A stretch of 64,000 nucleotides of DNA from Microbacterium suwonense (GTDB lineage Bacteria; Actinomycetota; Actinomycetes; Actinomycetales; Microbacteriaceae): positions 2,728,001 to 2,792,000 of the forward strand of contig NZ_AP027728.1 in the NCBI RefSeq assembly GCF_030296555.1, written 5' to 3'. Shown here in pieces: positions 53,302-62,365 of the stretch; position 1 is the first letter of the stretch; each line of letters begins with the position of its first letter. Below the pieces are notes generated by a model, which did not search any database, was not told the DNA's origin, and saw only the letters and a program-made list of their open reading frames with translations. The position numbers and the translations under genes are program-made.

Positions 53302-54597
53302 GTGAGTCGTATCGTCGCGCTGGAGACCAGCGACATCCGCTTCCCCACCTCGCTCAGCCTGGACGGCTCGGATGCGATGAACCCCGACCCCGACTACTCG
53401 GCGGCGTACGTGATCGTGCGCACGGATGCCGACGACGGCATCTCGGGGCACGCGTTCGTGTTCACGATCGGACGCGGCAACGACGTGCAGGTCACCGCGA
53501 TCGACGCGCTGGCCGGGCACCTGGTGGGCCGCGAGGTCGAGCCGCTGCTGGATGACATGGGCGGCACCTTCCGCGACATCGTCGGCGACTCGCAGCTGCG
53601 CTGGCTGGGCCCCGAGAAGGGCGTCATGCACATGGCGATCGGCGCCGTGATCAATGCACTGTGGGATATCAAGGCCAAGCGCGCCGGCTTGCCCCTGTGG
53701 CAGCTGCTCGCGCGCATGGCGCCGGAGGAGATCGTCGACCTGGTCGACTTCCGCTACCTGACCAACGCCCTCACCCGTGACGACGCGCTGCAGATCCTCC
53801 GCGCGGCCGAGCCGGGACGGGCCGAGCGTGAGCGGCAGCTGCTGGCCACGGGCTACCCGGGCTACACCACGAGCCCCGGCTGGCTCGGGTACTCGGACGA
53901 GAAGCTCGAGCGCCTGGCCCGCGAGGCGATGGCCGACGGTTTCACCCAGATCAAGCTTAAGGTCGGCGCCGACCTCGACGACGACATTCGCCGCTTCCGC
54001 AAGGCCCGCGAGGTGTGTGGACCCGACTTCCCGATCGCGATCGACGCCAACCAGCGCTGGGAGGTCTCTGAGGCGATCGAGTGGGTGAACGCGCTCGCCG
54101 AGTTCCACCCGGCTTGGATCGAGGAGCCCACCAGCCCGGACGACGTTCTGGGCCACGCCGAGATCGCACGCGGCGTCGCCCCGATCCGGGTCGCCACGGG
54201 CGAGCACGCCCAGAATCGGATGATCTTCAAGCAGCTGCTGCAGGCGAACGCCATCGCAGTGATGCAGATCGACGCGGTGCGCGTCGCCGGCGTCAACGAG
54301 AACATCGCCAACCTGCTGCTGGCCGCCAAGTTCGGCGTGCCGGTGTGCCCGCACGCCGGCGGGGTGGGGCTGTGCGAGGCCGTGCAGCATCTGTCGATGT
54401 TCGACTTCGTCGCCGTCAGCGGCACACGCGAGGGGCGACTGATCGAGTACGTCGACCACCTGCACGAGCACTTCGTCGTGCCGACCGACATCCGGGGCGG
54501 TTCGTACCTGGCGCCCACCGCGGCGGGGACCAGCATGGAGATGAAGTCGGACAGCATTGCGAAGTACACCTGGACGGGTCAGCATGTCGTCGCCTGA
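53302..54597 (+). CDS. L-fuconate dehydratase (enolase superfamily)
   Basis: The 431-residue enolase-superfamily enzyme removes water from L-fuconate to give 2-keto-3-deoxy-L-fuconate. The start [37 protein letters not shown] and [22 protein letters not shown] are hallmarks of fuconate dehydratase. Catalytic lysine pair K-x-K is in [11 protein letters not shown], metal ligands in [10 protein letters not shown] and [10 protein letters not shown], and GEHAQNR follows with HAGG late. The GTG at 53302 has GAAGGAG at a good distance. It overlaps the next gene by 14 bases. Confidence 0.93.
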   Translation: MSRIVALETSDIRFPTSLSLDGSDAMNPDPDYSAAYVIVRTDADDGISGHAFVFTIGRGNDVQVTAIDALAGHLVGREVEPLLDDMGGTFRDIVGDSQLRWLGPEKGVMHMAIGAVINALWDIKAKRAGLPLWQLLARMAPEEIVDLVDFRYLTNALTRDDALQILRAAEPGRAERERQLLATGYPGYTTSPGWLGYSDEKLERLAREAMADGFTQIKLKVGADLDDDIRRFRKAREVCGPDFPIAIDANQRWEVSEAIEWVNALAEFHPAWIEEPTSPDDVLGHAEIARGVAPIRVATGEHAQNRMIFKQLLQANAIAVMQIDAVRVAGVNENIANLLLAAKFGVPVCPHAGGVGLCEAVQHLSMFDFVAVSGTREGRLIEYVDHLHEHFVVPTDIRGGSYLAPTAAGTSMEMKSDSIAKYTWTGQHVVA

Positions 54598-55617
54598 GCT
54601 CAGCGCATCCGCATCCGCATCCGCACACGCATCCGCATCCGACCGGCTGTCCGGAGCGGACGCCCTGCCCGGCCGGCTCCCCGCACTGGGGTACGGCGCC
54701 GCGAACGTCGGCAACCTCTTCCGCGCGCTGAGCGACGAGGAGGCGTGGGCGGTGCTGGAGGCCGCCTGGGATGCCGGCATCCGCTATTTCGACACCGCAC
54801 CGCACTACGGACTCGGGCTGTCCGAACGCAGGCTCGGCGCCTTCCTGCAGACCAAGTCGCGCGACGAGTTCGTCGTGTCGACGAAGGCGGGGCGGCTGCT
54901 GCGCCCGAATCCGGATCACGAGCCCGGAGGGCTCGACACGGCCCACGACTTCTTCGTGCCCGACGACCTGCGTCGCGAGTGGGACTTCAGCGAGACGGGC
55001 ATCCGCGCCAGCATCGCCGAGTCGCAGGAACGGCTCGGCCTGGACCGGATCGATGTGCTGTACCTGCACGATCCCGAGCGCAACGACCTCGATCTCGCGC
55101 TGGCGCAGGCGTATCCGGCACTCGAGAAGGTGCGTGCCGAGGGGTTGATCGGCGCGATCGGCGTCGGCTCGATGGCGACGGATGCCCTGACCCGGTCGGT
55201 GCGCGAGGCCGACCTCGACCTGATCATGGTCGCCGGCCGGTACACGCTGCTGGAGCAGCCGGCTGCGGCTGAGGTGCTGCCGGCCTGCGCGGAGCACGGG
55301 ACGGGGATCGTCGCGGCATCCGTCTTCAACTCCGGGCTGCTCGCGCAGCCCGAGCCGCAACGCTCCGGCCGCTACGAGTACGGCCAGTTGCCCGAGGAGC
55401 TGTGGGGCCGGCTGGTGCGCATCGCCGCAGTCTGCAAGGACCACGACGTGCCGCTGCCGGCCGCCGCGATCCAGTTCCCGCTGCAGTCGTCGCTGGTGCG
55501 CTCGGTGGTGGTCGGCGGCAGCCGCCCGCCCAGCTGGCGCAGAACGCCGAATACGCCCGCCTGGAGATCCCCGCCGAACTGTGGCGGAACCTGGCCGAGG
55601 AGGGACTGACGGCATGA
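54584..55617 (+). CDS. Aldo/keto reductase, probable L-fucose dehydrogenase (one frameshift)
   Basis: The protein has the D-Y-K-H tetrad of the family in [29 protein letters not shown] and [11 protein letters not shown]. The pattern is that of pyridoxal- or L-fucose (galactose) dehydrogenases of the D-threo-aldose 1-dehydrogenase type, the first oxidation of fucose to fuconolactone. The N-terminus is a Ser-Ala run from repeated gcatcc hexamers. A one-base deletion near 55525 breaks the frame; the rest reads [19 protein letters not shown] and ends NLAEEGLTA, restored length 344 residues. The ATG at 54584 lies inside the dehydratase gene's end. Confidence 0.86.
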
Positions 55618-55701
55618 CATCGTTCGAATCGCGCGAATTGCTGCATCCTGAGTCGAATCGCAGCATCTTGCGCGATTCGAAGACGGAGGAGGGACTGACG
55701 G
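55597..55701. repeat. Family-2 palindrome flanked by a 16-bp direct repeat
   Basis: Arms 55623..55644 (TTCGAATCGCGCG) and 55660..55681 pair at 19 of 22 positions. The element is flanked by two exact copies of GAGGAGGGACTGACGG, at 55597..55612 and 55686..55701; the first ends the reductase gene and the second is the ribosome-binding region of the fucU-like gene. This looks like an insertion that duplicated its target. Confidence 0.75.
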
Positions 55702-56121
55702 ATGCTTGAGGGAATCGACCCGCTTCTCACCGGTGAGCTGCTGCTGCACCTGGACCGGATGGGTCACTCCGACTCGGTCGTCGTGGCCGACGCGCACTTC
55801 CCTGCCTGGGCGCTCGGCGCGCGGGTCGTCGATCTGCCCGGTACGACGACGCCCGAGGTGGTCGCGGCGATCTGCTCGGTGCTGCCATTGGACGACGCGC
55901 CCGCCCTCGATCTGATGGAGTCGGCGGATGCCACCGTGCTGGACGTGCAGCGCGAACTGATGGCCGCCGCGGGCACAGCCGAGCACAGCACGGGCTTCGT
56001 GGAGCGCTTCGCCTACTACGGCATCGCGAAGAGCGCCTATCTGATGGTGCGCACCGGCGAGACCCGCAAGTACGGCAACGCCCTGCTGCGCAAGGGAGTG
56101 GTCGGTCACCGCTCGGCGTGA
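55702..56121 (+). CDS. fucU: L-fucose mutarotase (RbsD/FucU family)
   Basis: The 139-residue protein interconverts the anomers of fucose so that the dehydrogenase can work. The family pattern is present: LLTGELLLHLDRMGHSDSVVVADAHFPAW with the conserved Asp and His, then FVERFAYYGIAKSAYLMVRTGETRKYGNALLRKGVV at the end. FucU rather than RbsD is favoured by this C-terminus and by the neighbours. The ATG at 55702 is preceded by GGAGGGA inside the duplicated 16-base sequence. Confidence 0.88.
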   Translation: MLEGIDPLLTGELLLHLDRMGHSDSVVVADAHFPAWALGARVVDLPGTTTPEVVAAICSVLPLDDAPALDLMESADATVLDVQRELMAAAGTAEHSTGFVERFAYYGIAKSAYLMVRTGETRKYGNALLRKGVVGHRSA

Positions 56122-56166
56122 TGCCGGCGGTCGATTCCCGGCATCCGAACCGTCCGGGCGCGCCGG

Positions 56167-56700
56167 TCAGCGCGCTTGCCGCGCGCGATATGCGGCGACG
56201 GCGTTGCGGTTCGCGCAGGTGGTGGAGCAGTAGCGCTTCGAGCGGTTGCGCGAGAGATCCAGCGCGATCGCCTGACAATCGGCATCCGCGCACACAGCCA
56301 GGCGACTGCCCTCCTCGGCACGGATGACGTCGATCAGTGCCATCGCGGTCTCGACGAGGATGCGCTCGGCCAGGGGATGATCGTCCGCGACGGCGTGCAG
56401 ATGCCAGTCGGCCGCGTCATGACGGGTCAGGCGCGGGGTGAGCGTGACGTCGGCGAGGGCGGCGTTGACCTGCTCGACCATCTCGTCTCGCGGGGCGAGC
56501 AGCATGTCGCGCAGGCGGGGCCGCAGCTCGCGCAGCGTCTGCAGTTCGGCGTCATCGCGGTCGATGCGCCCGGTGTATGGATACTCCGACAGGAAGGAGG
56601 AGAAGTCCTCGGGGGTCGAAAGGGTGTCGGGTCGCTCCGCAGAGTTCACGAGCGCGACGGCTGCGCGCAGCGCCTCCTCCGTGTCACTGGTGAACATCAT
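56167..56700 (-). CDS. CGNR zinc-finger transcriptional regulator
   Basis: The 177-residue protein has the all-alpha ABATE/CGNR N-terminal domain (ALRAAVALVNSAERPDTL, DDAELQTLRELRPRLRDML) and a C-terminal zinc finger with cysteines in CADADCQAIALDLSRNRSKRYCSTTC. The signature CGNR reads CANR here (TCANRNAVAAYRAR). Such proteins often pair with an EamA exporter, as here, and probably control it. It diverges from the exporter gene with 39 bases between; the shared gap is a nested palindrome. Confidence 0.85.
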   Translation of the reverse strand: MMFTSDTEEALRAAVALVNSAERPDTLSTPEDFSSFLSEYPYTGRIDRDDAELQTLRELRPRLRDMLLAPRDEMVEQVNAALADVTLTPRLTRHDAADWHLHAVADDHPLAERILVETAMALIDVIRAEEGSRLAVCADADCQAIALDLSRNRSKRYCSTTCANRNAVAAYRARQAR

Positions 56701-56701
56701 G

Positions 56702-56733
56702 TTGACACCTTACATTGCAGAGCAATAGTGTCA
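56702..56733. promoter_or_regulatory. Overlapping promoter and nested palindromes, CGNR/EamA genes
   Basis: TTGACA (56702..56707) and TAGTGT (56726..56731) with 18 bases between give a likely promoter for the exporter, with transcription starting at or near the ATG (leaderless). TGACAC (56703) and GTGTCA (56728) are complementary and enclose ATTGC-aga-GCAAT (56714..56726), a perfect 13-base inverted repeat. The CGNR protein is the obvious candidate binder. Confidence 0.55.
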
Positions 56734-56739
56734 TCTCTC

Positions 56740-57720
56740 ATGGAGCAGTTTGTAAATGACACGCGCGCGAGGTCGCGCGTCGGCGCCGGCCTGCTGGTCG
56801 CGCTCGGCGCCGCCTTCTCGTTCGGCATGTCCGGTGCCTGGGCGCGCGGGCTCATCGACGCCGGATGGACGCCGGGTGCGGCCGTCACAGCCCGCATCTG
56901 GGTGGCGGCGCTGATCTTGCTCGTGCCCACGGTCCTTGCGCTGCGCGGCCGGTGGGCGCTGCTGCGCCGCAACGCCGGGATGATCGTCGCCTACGGCCTG
57001 CTCGCGGTCACCGCCACTCAGCTGTTCTACTTCCAGGCGGTCGCCGTGATGGATGTCGGCATCGCGCTGCTGATCGAGTACACCGCCCCGGTGGCCGTCG
57101 TGCTGTGGCTGTGGCTGCGCCGGGGTGAGAAGCCCACCGGCCGCAGCATTCTCGGCGCGGTCATCGCCTTCGTCGGGCTGGTGCTCATGCTCGACATCCT
57201 CACCGGTGCGCGGGTGGACGCGGGTGGCATCCTCTGGGCTCTGGGCGCGATGGTGGGCGCCGCGACGTACTTCGTGCTCTCGGCCCGGGAGGACACCGGG
57301 CTGCCGCCGATCGCGCTCGCAGGTGCGGGGCTGCTGCTCGGCGCGCTCGGGCTGACAGCCGCCGGCGCTGTCGGCGTGCTGCCGATGGCGTGGAACTTCG
57401 ACGACGTCGCCTACCGGTTCGGCCCGGTCTCGGAGATGACCGTGCCGTGGTTCGTGCCGGTGCTCGCCATCGGACTGCTCGCCACGGCCCTCGCCTACGT
57501 GCTCGGCATCGCCTCGACACGGATGCTGGGATCGCGCCTGGCATCCTTCGTCGCGCTCGCAGAGGTCATCGCTGCGATGCTGTTCGGCTGGCTGCTGCTG
57601 GGCCAGCTGCCCGGGCCGATCCAGCTCCTGGGCGGAGTGCTCGTGATGGCGGGCGTCGTGATCGTCAAGCTCGGCGAACCCGCGGTGCAGGAGGAACAGG
57701 TCGCTCCCGTTCCCGTGTGA
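56740..57720 (+). CDS. EamA/DMT-family transporter
   Basis: The 326-residue membrane protein has ten hydrophobic segments in two EamA repeats, GAGLLVALGAAFSFGMSGAWARGLIDAGWTPGAAVTARIW and GGILWALGAMVGAATYFVLSARED, ending ASFVALAEVIAAMLFGWLLLGQLPGPIQLLGGVLVMAGVVIVKLGE. These patterns are usual for drug/metabolite exporters of amino acids or nucleosides; the substrate is unknown. It is probably regulated by the divergent CGNR protein. Confidence 0.9.
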   Translation: MEQFVNDTRARSRVGAGLLVALGAAFSFGMSGAWARGLIDAGWTPGAAVTARIWVAALILLVPTVLALRGRWALLRRNAGMIVAYGLLAVTATQLFYFQAVAVMDVGIALLIEYTAPVAVVLWLWLRRGEKPTGRSILGAVIAFVGLVLMLDILTGARVDAGGILWALGAMVGAATYFVLSAREDTGLPPIALAGAGLLLGALGLTAAGAVGVLPMAWNFDDVAYRFGPVSEMTVPWFVPVLAIGLLATALAYVLGIASTRMLGSRLASFVALAEVIAAMLFGWLLLGQLPGPIQLLGGVLVMAGVVIVKLGEPAVQEEQVAPVPV

Positions 57721-57756
57721 GCTCCCTTTCCCGTCTCATCAGTGTCGCTCCGGCTG

Positions 57757-58523
57757 CTAGGCGAACCGACGGCGATACGCGCGCATCGCGAACAGGTAGG
57801 ACACGACGAGGATGCCCAGGCACCACGCCAGCGCGACCCAGATGTCGGAACCGACCGGCTCGACGGCGAACAGCGCCTGAATCGAGTTCACGATCGAGGT
57901 CACCGGCTGGTTCTCCGCGAACCAGCGCACCGGGCCGGGCATCGTCTCGGCCGGCACGAACGCTGAGCTGACGAACGGCAGGAAGATCAGCGGATACGAG
58001 AAGGCACTCGCCCCGTCGACCGTCTTCGCCGACAGGCCGGCGATCACGGCCAGCCAGGTCAGTGCCAGGGTGAACAGCAGGAGGATGCCGGCGACGGCCA
58101 GCCAGGCGAGCGGGCCCACGGGGTGCGGAACCCGCACAGGAACCCGACGGCGAGGATGATCGCGAGCGTGATGCCGTTCGCGACCAGCGAGGTGAGCACA
58201 TGGGCCCACAGCACGCTCGAACGGGCGATCGGCATGGAGTGGAACCGTTCGAAGATGCCGCCCTGCAGGTCAGTGAACAACCGGAGTGCCGTATAGGCGA
58301 TCCCGGATGCGATGGCGATGAGCAGGATGCCCGGGAGCAGGTAGTTCACGTAGCTCTGCGCCCCGATGCTCTGCCGCAGCGCCCCGCCGAACACGAACAG
58401 GAACAGCAGCATCATCGCGATCGGGGTGATCGCGGTGGTGATGATGGTGTCGAGGCTGCGGAGGACGTGCCGCATCGAACGGCCGGTGAGGGCTGCCGTG
58501 TCGGCGAGGAAGTGCGTCGTCAT
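57757..58523 (-). CDS. ABC-2-type permease, DrrB-like (one frameshift)
   Basis: The six-helix ABC-2 permease starts HFLADTAALTGRSMRHVLRSLDTIITTAITPIAMMLLFLFVFGGAL, typical of DrrB-like daunorubicin-resistance permeases. SYVNYLLPGILLIAIASGIAYTALRLFTDLQGGIFERFHSMPIARSSVLWAHVL follows. A one-base deletion in the G run 58120..58123 breaks it; the second part reads GPLAWLAVAGILLLFTLALTWLAV, SAFSYPLIFLPFVSSAFVPAETMPG and ends AMRAYRRRFA. Restored length is 255 residues. It overlaps the ATPase gene by four bases. Confidence 0.88.
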
Positions 58524-59296
58524 GCCGCGTTCCTCTCCTCGGATGCGGATGGGCCGACCAGTGCGAGGAAGATCTCCTCCAGCGTCGGCTGCTTCTCGAC
58601 GTATTCGACCTTCGCAGCAGGCAGCAGCTGCTTCAGCTCGGCCAGGGTGCCGTTGGCGATGATGCGTCCGGAGCGCAGGGTGGCGATGCGGTCGGCGAGC
58701 TGCTCGGCCTCGTCGAGGTACTGCGTGGTGAGCAGCACCGTCGTCCCCTTGCCGGTGAGCTCCTTGATGGCTCTCCACACCTCGATGCGCGCCTCGGGGT
58801 CGAGGCCGGTGGTCGGCTCATCGAGGAAGATCACCTCGGGGTCGCCGACCAGGCTCATCGCGATGTCGAGGCGTCGCCGCATACCGCCGGAATACGTGCC
58901 GGCCCGCCGTTCACCGGCATCCGTGAGCTGGAATCGCGTGAGCAGGGCATCCGCCACCGCTCCCGGATCCGGAAGGTGGCGCAGCCTCGCGACCAGCGCG
59001 AGGTTCTCACGCCCGGTGAGGATCTCGTCGACCGCTGCGAACTGCCCGGTCAGACTGATCGACTCCCGTACGCGCAACGGCTCGGATGCGACGTCGAAAC
59101 CGCCGACGGATGCCGTGCCGGCATCCGCCGTGGACAGAGTCGAGAGGATGCGCACGAGCGTCGTCTTGCCGGCGCCGTTCGATCCGAGCAGGGCGAAGAC
59201 GGTGCCCTGCTCGACCTCGAAATCGACGCCGCGCAGCACCTGCAGGTCCTGGTACGACTTCTCGATGCCGTGGACGCGGATGGCCGCCTCAGTCAT
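58520..59296 (-). CDS. ABC transporter ATPase, DrrA-like
   Basis: The 258-residue ATPase has Walker A GSNGAGKTTLVRIL, signature YSGGMRRRLDIAMSLVGDP, Walker B VIFLDEPTTGLDP and H-loop TTQYLDEAEQLADRI. With the DrrB-like permease it forms an exporter, probably for a drug or lipid. The gene overlaps both neighbours (DUF1048 by eight bases, permease by four) in the order PadR, DUF1048, DrrA, DrrB, a common actinobacterial operon. Confidence 0.92.
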   Translation of the reverse strand: MTEAAIRVHGIEKSYQDLQVLRGVDFEVEQGTVFALLGSNGAGKTTLVRILSTLSTADAGTASVGGFDVASEPLRVRESISLTGQFAAVDEILTGRENLALVARLRHLPDPGAVADALLTRFQLTDAGERRAGTYSGGMRRRLDIAMSLVGDPEVIFLDEPTTGLDPEARIEVWRAIKELTGKGTTVLLTTQYLDEAEQLADRIATLRSGRIIANGTLAELKQLLPAAKVEYVEKQPTLEEIFLALVGPSASEERNAA

Positions 59297-59660
59297 GACC
59301 GTCCTTCTTCGTCGCCTTGTCGATCGCCTCGGCCAGGCGGGCGCGCTCCTTGTCGATCCAGCGCGCGCCGCCGTACGACTGTGCGAACGTCTCGGCGAAC
59401 TCGACCGGATCGTCTCCGGTGATCTCGTTCACCGTGGTGCCGTCCACCGCTGCGCGCTCCCACAGGTCGGCCAGGTCGACGAACATCTGCACCAGGGTGT
59501 CGCCGTCGGTGATGCCGCCGTAGTGCATGAGGTACCGGTGCAGGGCGTTCGCGGCCGTGCGGTGTGGTTCGGGAAGCGCCTCGATGCGTGCCCTGGCGTT
59601 CTTGTACTGCTTCTTCTGCTCGAGCGATCCGGTGAGCGCTTCGATCCATCTGGCTGCCAT
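59289..59660 (-). CDS. DUF1048-family protein
   Basis: The 123-residue helical protein resembles the DUF1048 family that commonly lies between PadR regulators and DrrAB-type transporters. It starts MAARWIEALTGSLEQKKQYKNARARIEALPEPHRTAANALHRYLMHYG and ends with a charged stretch. No catalytic motif is visible. The ATG at 59660 lies directly downstream of the PadR stop (59662), so the four genes appear to be one transcript. Confidence 0.8.
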   Translation of the reverse strand: MAARWIEALTGSLEQKKQYKNARARIEALPEPHRTAANALHRYLMHYGGITDGDTLVQMFVDLADLWERAAVDGTTVNEITGDDPVEFAETFAQSYGGARWIDKERARLAEAIDKATKKDGHD

Positions 59661-59661
59661 G

Positions 59662-59997
59662 TCAGTCCTTCCCGGCTTCGGGGTTCAGTGCTTCTATGCG
59701 TGCCGAGAGAAGACGCCAGGTATCCCAGAACTCGGCAAGCTCCTGCTCACCCCGTGGGTTGAGCGTGAACACCTTGCGCGGCGGGCCCTTCTCGCTGGGC
59801 ACCTTCTCGACGTCGACGAGGCCCTTCTGCTCGACGCGCACCAGCAGTGCGTAGACCGTGCCCTCGGCGATCTCGTCGAATCCGCGGTTACGCAGCTGTG
59901 TGGTGATCTCGTAGCCGTAGGCGGGGTCGCCCGACAGCAGTGCGAGCACGACGCCCTCGAGCGTGCCTTTGAGCATCTCGGTCAGCTGCCTGCCCAT
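59662..59997 (-). CDS. PadR-family transcriptional regulator
   Basis: The 111-residue protein is a PadR winged helix: LTEMLKGTLEGVVLALLSGDPAYGYEITTQLRNRGFDEIAEGTVYALLVRVEQKGLVDVEKV and a C-terminal dimerisation helix. PadR proteins repress drug-efflux operons and release on binding a toxic compound, which fits the downstream DUF1048-DrrAB genes. A 10-base-arm inverted repeat just upstream (60012..60053) is the likely operator. The ATG at 59997 (MGRQLTEML) was chosen for its family fit. Confidence 0.9.
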   Translation of the reverse strand: MGRQLTEMLKGTLEGVVLALLSGDPAYGYEITTQLRNRGFDEIAEGTVYALLVRVEQKGLVDVEKVPSEKGPPRKVFTLNPRGEQELAEFWDTWRLLSARIEALNPEAGKD

Positions 59998-60011
59998 TCG
60001 GCCTCCATCAC

Positions 60012-60053
60012 TACTCAGTGTCGCTGAATACTGGTACATAGTAACACTGAGTA
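60012..60053. promoter_or_regulatory. PadR operator candidate: 10-bp arms TACTCAGTGT / ACACTGAGTA
   Basis: The two arms (60012..60021 and 60044..60053) are exact complements separated by 22 bases, 15 bases upstream of the PadR start. The spacer contains AATACTGGTACATAGTA, which is itself partly symmetrical and could hold the -10 element. Position and symmetry suggest autoregulation of the efflux operon. Confidence 0.6.
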
Positions 60054-60087
60054 CCGAGAGTGCAAGGCCGAGGATCGACATCGGTAT

Positions 60088-60148
60088 GTATACGTAAATC
60101 TCCAGTCGGGCGACAGATGCTCGCCCATTGCCGCCTTTGTGTATACAC
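60088..60148. promoter_or_regulatory. GTATAC-centred palindromes upstream of the prp regulator
   Basis: GTATAC (60088..60093, in TATGTATACGTA) and the perfect 10-base palindrome GTGTATACAC (60139..60148) lie in the gap before the GntR gene. The second overlaps a -10-like TATACA placed so that transcription would begin at the GTG at 60156. Confidence 0.5.
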
Positions 60149-60155
60149 TGAGGCT

Positions 60156-60833
60156 GTGACCATCGCTGCTGAATCGACCCGCGCGAGCGACCGCGCCTAT
60201 GCGGTGCTCCTCGATGAGATCCAGTCCGGGGCGCTGCCGGCCGGTGCCGTGCTGGCGGAGGTCGAGCAGGCCGCACGCCTCGGCGTGAGCCGCACGCCGC
60301 TGCGCGAGGCGCTCCGAAGGCTCGCATCCGACGGACTCGCCGTGCAGCAGTCGCCCCGGGTCACAGTCGTCGCCGACCTGGATGCCGATGACATCCGCTC
60401 CCTGTTCGAGATCCGCCGGGCGCTGGAGGAGACCGCCGCACGCCTGGCCGCGCAGCGCGGCGACGTCGAGGCGTTCGCGGCGCTCGCATCCGAGTTCTCA
60501 CGTGTGGATCTCGCCGGCGACGAGGGCCGGGATGCCTACTACGCACTCATCGCACGACTGGATGCCCAGGTCGACGCCTCGCACGGCAACGACTATCTGA
60601 CCTCCGCATTGCGCACCGTGCGCACGCACCTCGTGCGGGTGCGGCGGATGGCCCGCGACAAGCCGGAGCGGCTGGCGGCTTCGGCATCCGAACATCTCCT
60701 GATCGCCCGCGCCCTGGCATCCGGCGATGCCGAACTCGCCGCGCACGCCACCCACGTCCACCTGCACAACGCGCTCGAGAGCATCTTGGACTCGCTCCGA
60801 GGTCACAGCTCCCTTCCGGAAGGATCATCATGA
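60156..60833 (+). CDS. GntR/FCD regulator of the methylcitrate genes
   Basis: The 225-residue protein has a winged helix ([55 protein letters not shown]) and an FCD domain ([50 protein letters not shown]) with metal-binding His residues. It heads the prpD-prpB-prpC cluster, and its stop overlaps prpD by four bases, so it probably senses a propionate-pathway acid. The GTG at 60156 is chosen; no longer start fits. Confidence 0.88.
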   Translation: MTIAAESTRASDRAYAVLLDEIQSGALPAGAVLAEVEQAARLGVSRTPLREALRRLASDGLAVQQSPRVTVVADLDADDIRSLFEIRRALEETAARLAAQRGDVEAFAALASEFSRVDLAGDEGRDAYYALIARLDAQVDASHGNDYLTSALRTVRTHLVRVRRMARDKPERLAASASEHLLIARALASGDAELAAHATHVHLHNALESILDSLRGHSSLPEGSS

Positions 60834-62358
60834 CCGTCACCCATCACGTCCGCGTCTACCGCTCCGAAGAGGAGCTGCCCCGCGAACAGCAGCTCGCCTG
60901 GAAGATCGCCGAGGTCGCCGTCGACCCGGTCGAGGTCGAGACCGAGGTGATCGAGATGATCATCAACCGCCTCATCGACAATGCGTCCGTCGCCGCGGCA
61001 TCCCTCACCCGCGGCCCGATCGTCGCCGCCCGCGCACAGGCGTTCAGCCACCCGGTCTCCACCGGCGGTGCGGGCTCGACCGTGTTCGGCGCCGCACTTG
61101 ACGAGCGCACCAGCCCGGAGTGGGCGGCATGGGCCAATGGCGTGGCCGTGCGCGAACTCGATTACCACGACACCTTCCTGGCGGCCGAGTATTCGCATCC
61201 GGGCGACAACATCCCCCGATCCTGGCCGTCGCCCAGCACGCCGGATGCGATGGCCGCGCGCTCGTGCGCGGAATCGCCACCGGTTACGAGATCCAGGTCG
61301 ACCTGGTGCGCGCGATCTCGCTGCACAAGCACAAGATCGACCACGTCGCCCACCTCGGCCCTTCGGCTGCGGCCGGCATCGGCACCATGCTCGGGCTCGA
61401 TGCGGAGACCATCTACCAGGCCATCGGACAGGCGCTGCACACCACGACCGCCACGCGGCAGAGCCGCAAGGGCGAGATCTCCACGTGGAAGGCACACGCC
61501 CCGGCCTTCGCCGGCAAGATGGCCGTCGAGGCCGTCGACCGGGCCATGCGCGGCCAGACCAGCCCGTCGCCCATCTACGAGGGCGAGGACGGCGTGATCG
61601 CGTGGCTGCTGGACGGTCCCGAGGCGTCGTACGACGTGCCCCTACCCGCTGCGGGTGAGGCCAAGCGCGGCATCCTGGACACCTACACGAAGGAGCACTC
61701 CGCCGAGTATCAGGCGCAGGCGATCATCGACCTGGCTCGCCGCCTCGGCACCGACCGCCCCGAGCTCCGCGACCCGGCGAACATCGCGAGCATCGTGCTG
61801 CACACCAGCCACCACACCCACAACGTGATCGGCTCGGGCGCGAACGACCCGCAGAAGTACGACCCGACCGCGTCGCGAGAGACGCTCGACCACTCGGTGC
61901 CGTACATCTTCGCCGTCGCCCTGCAGGACGGCACCTGGCACCACGTCGACTCGTACTTGCCCGAGCGGGCGCAGCGCACCGACACCGTCGAGCTGTGGCG
62001 CAAGGTCACCACGGCCGAGGACCCGGAATGGACCCGCCGCTACCACTCCATCGACCCGGCCGAGAAGGCGTTCGGCGGTCGCGTGGAGATCACGCTGGCC
62101 ACTGGCGAGACCGTGACCGACGAGATCGCGGTCGCCGACGCGCACCCGCTCGGTGCCCGCCCGTTCGGCCGAGAGCAGTACATCCGCAAGTTCCGCATCC
62201 TCGCTGAACCCGTGCTCGACGCCCTCGAGGTGGAGCGGTTCCTCGAGCTCGTGCAGCGTCTGCCCGAGCTGACTGCCGCCGAGGTCGGCGAGCTGTCCAT
62301 CACCGCGAAGCCGGGCCTCCTGGCATCCGCCCCCGAAGCCCCGCGCGGCCTCTTCTGA
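60830..62358 (+). CDS. prpD: 2-methylcitrate dehydratase (one frameshift)
   Basis: The enzyme dehydrates 2-methylcitrate to 2-methylaconitate in propionyl-CoA breakdown. The MmgE/PrpD family blocks are present: [116 protein letters not shown] and [18 protein letters not shown] [20 protein letters not shown] one-base deletion in the C run 61213..61217 breaks the frame; restored length is 509 residues. It is followed by a palindrome and prpB. Confidence 0.9.
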
Positions 62359-62365
62359 CCCCAAC

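Noticed and set aside
9419..61260. True pseudogenes in hemC, rlmN, ykoD and others
   Set aside because: The affected genes include essential ones in otherwise intact operons. All breaks are one-base losses and no gene shows other decay.
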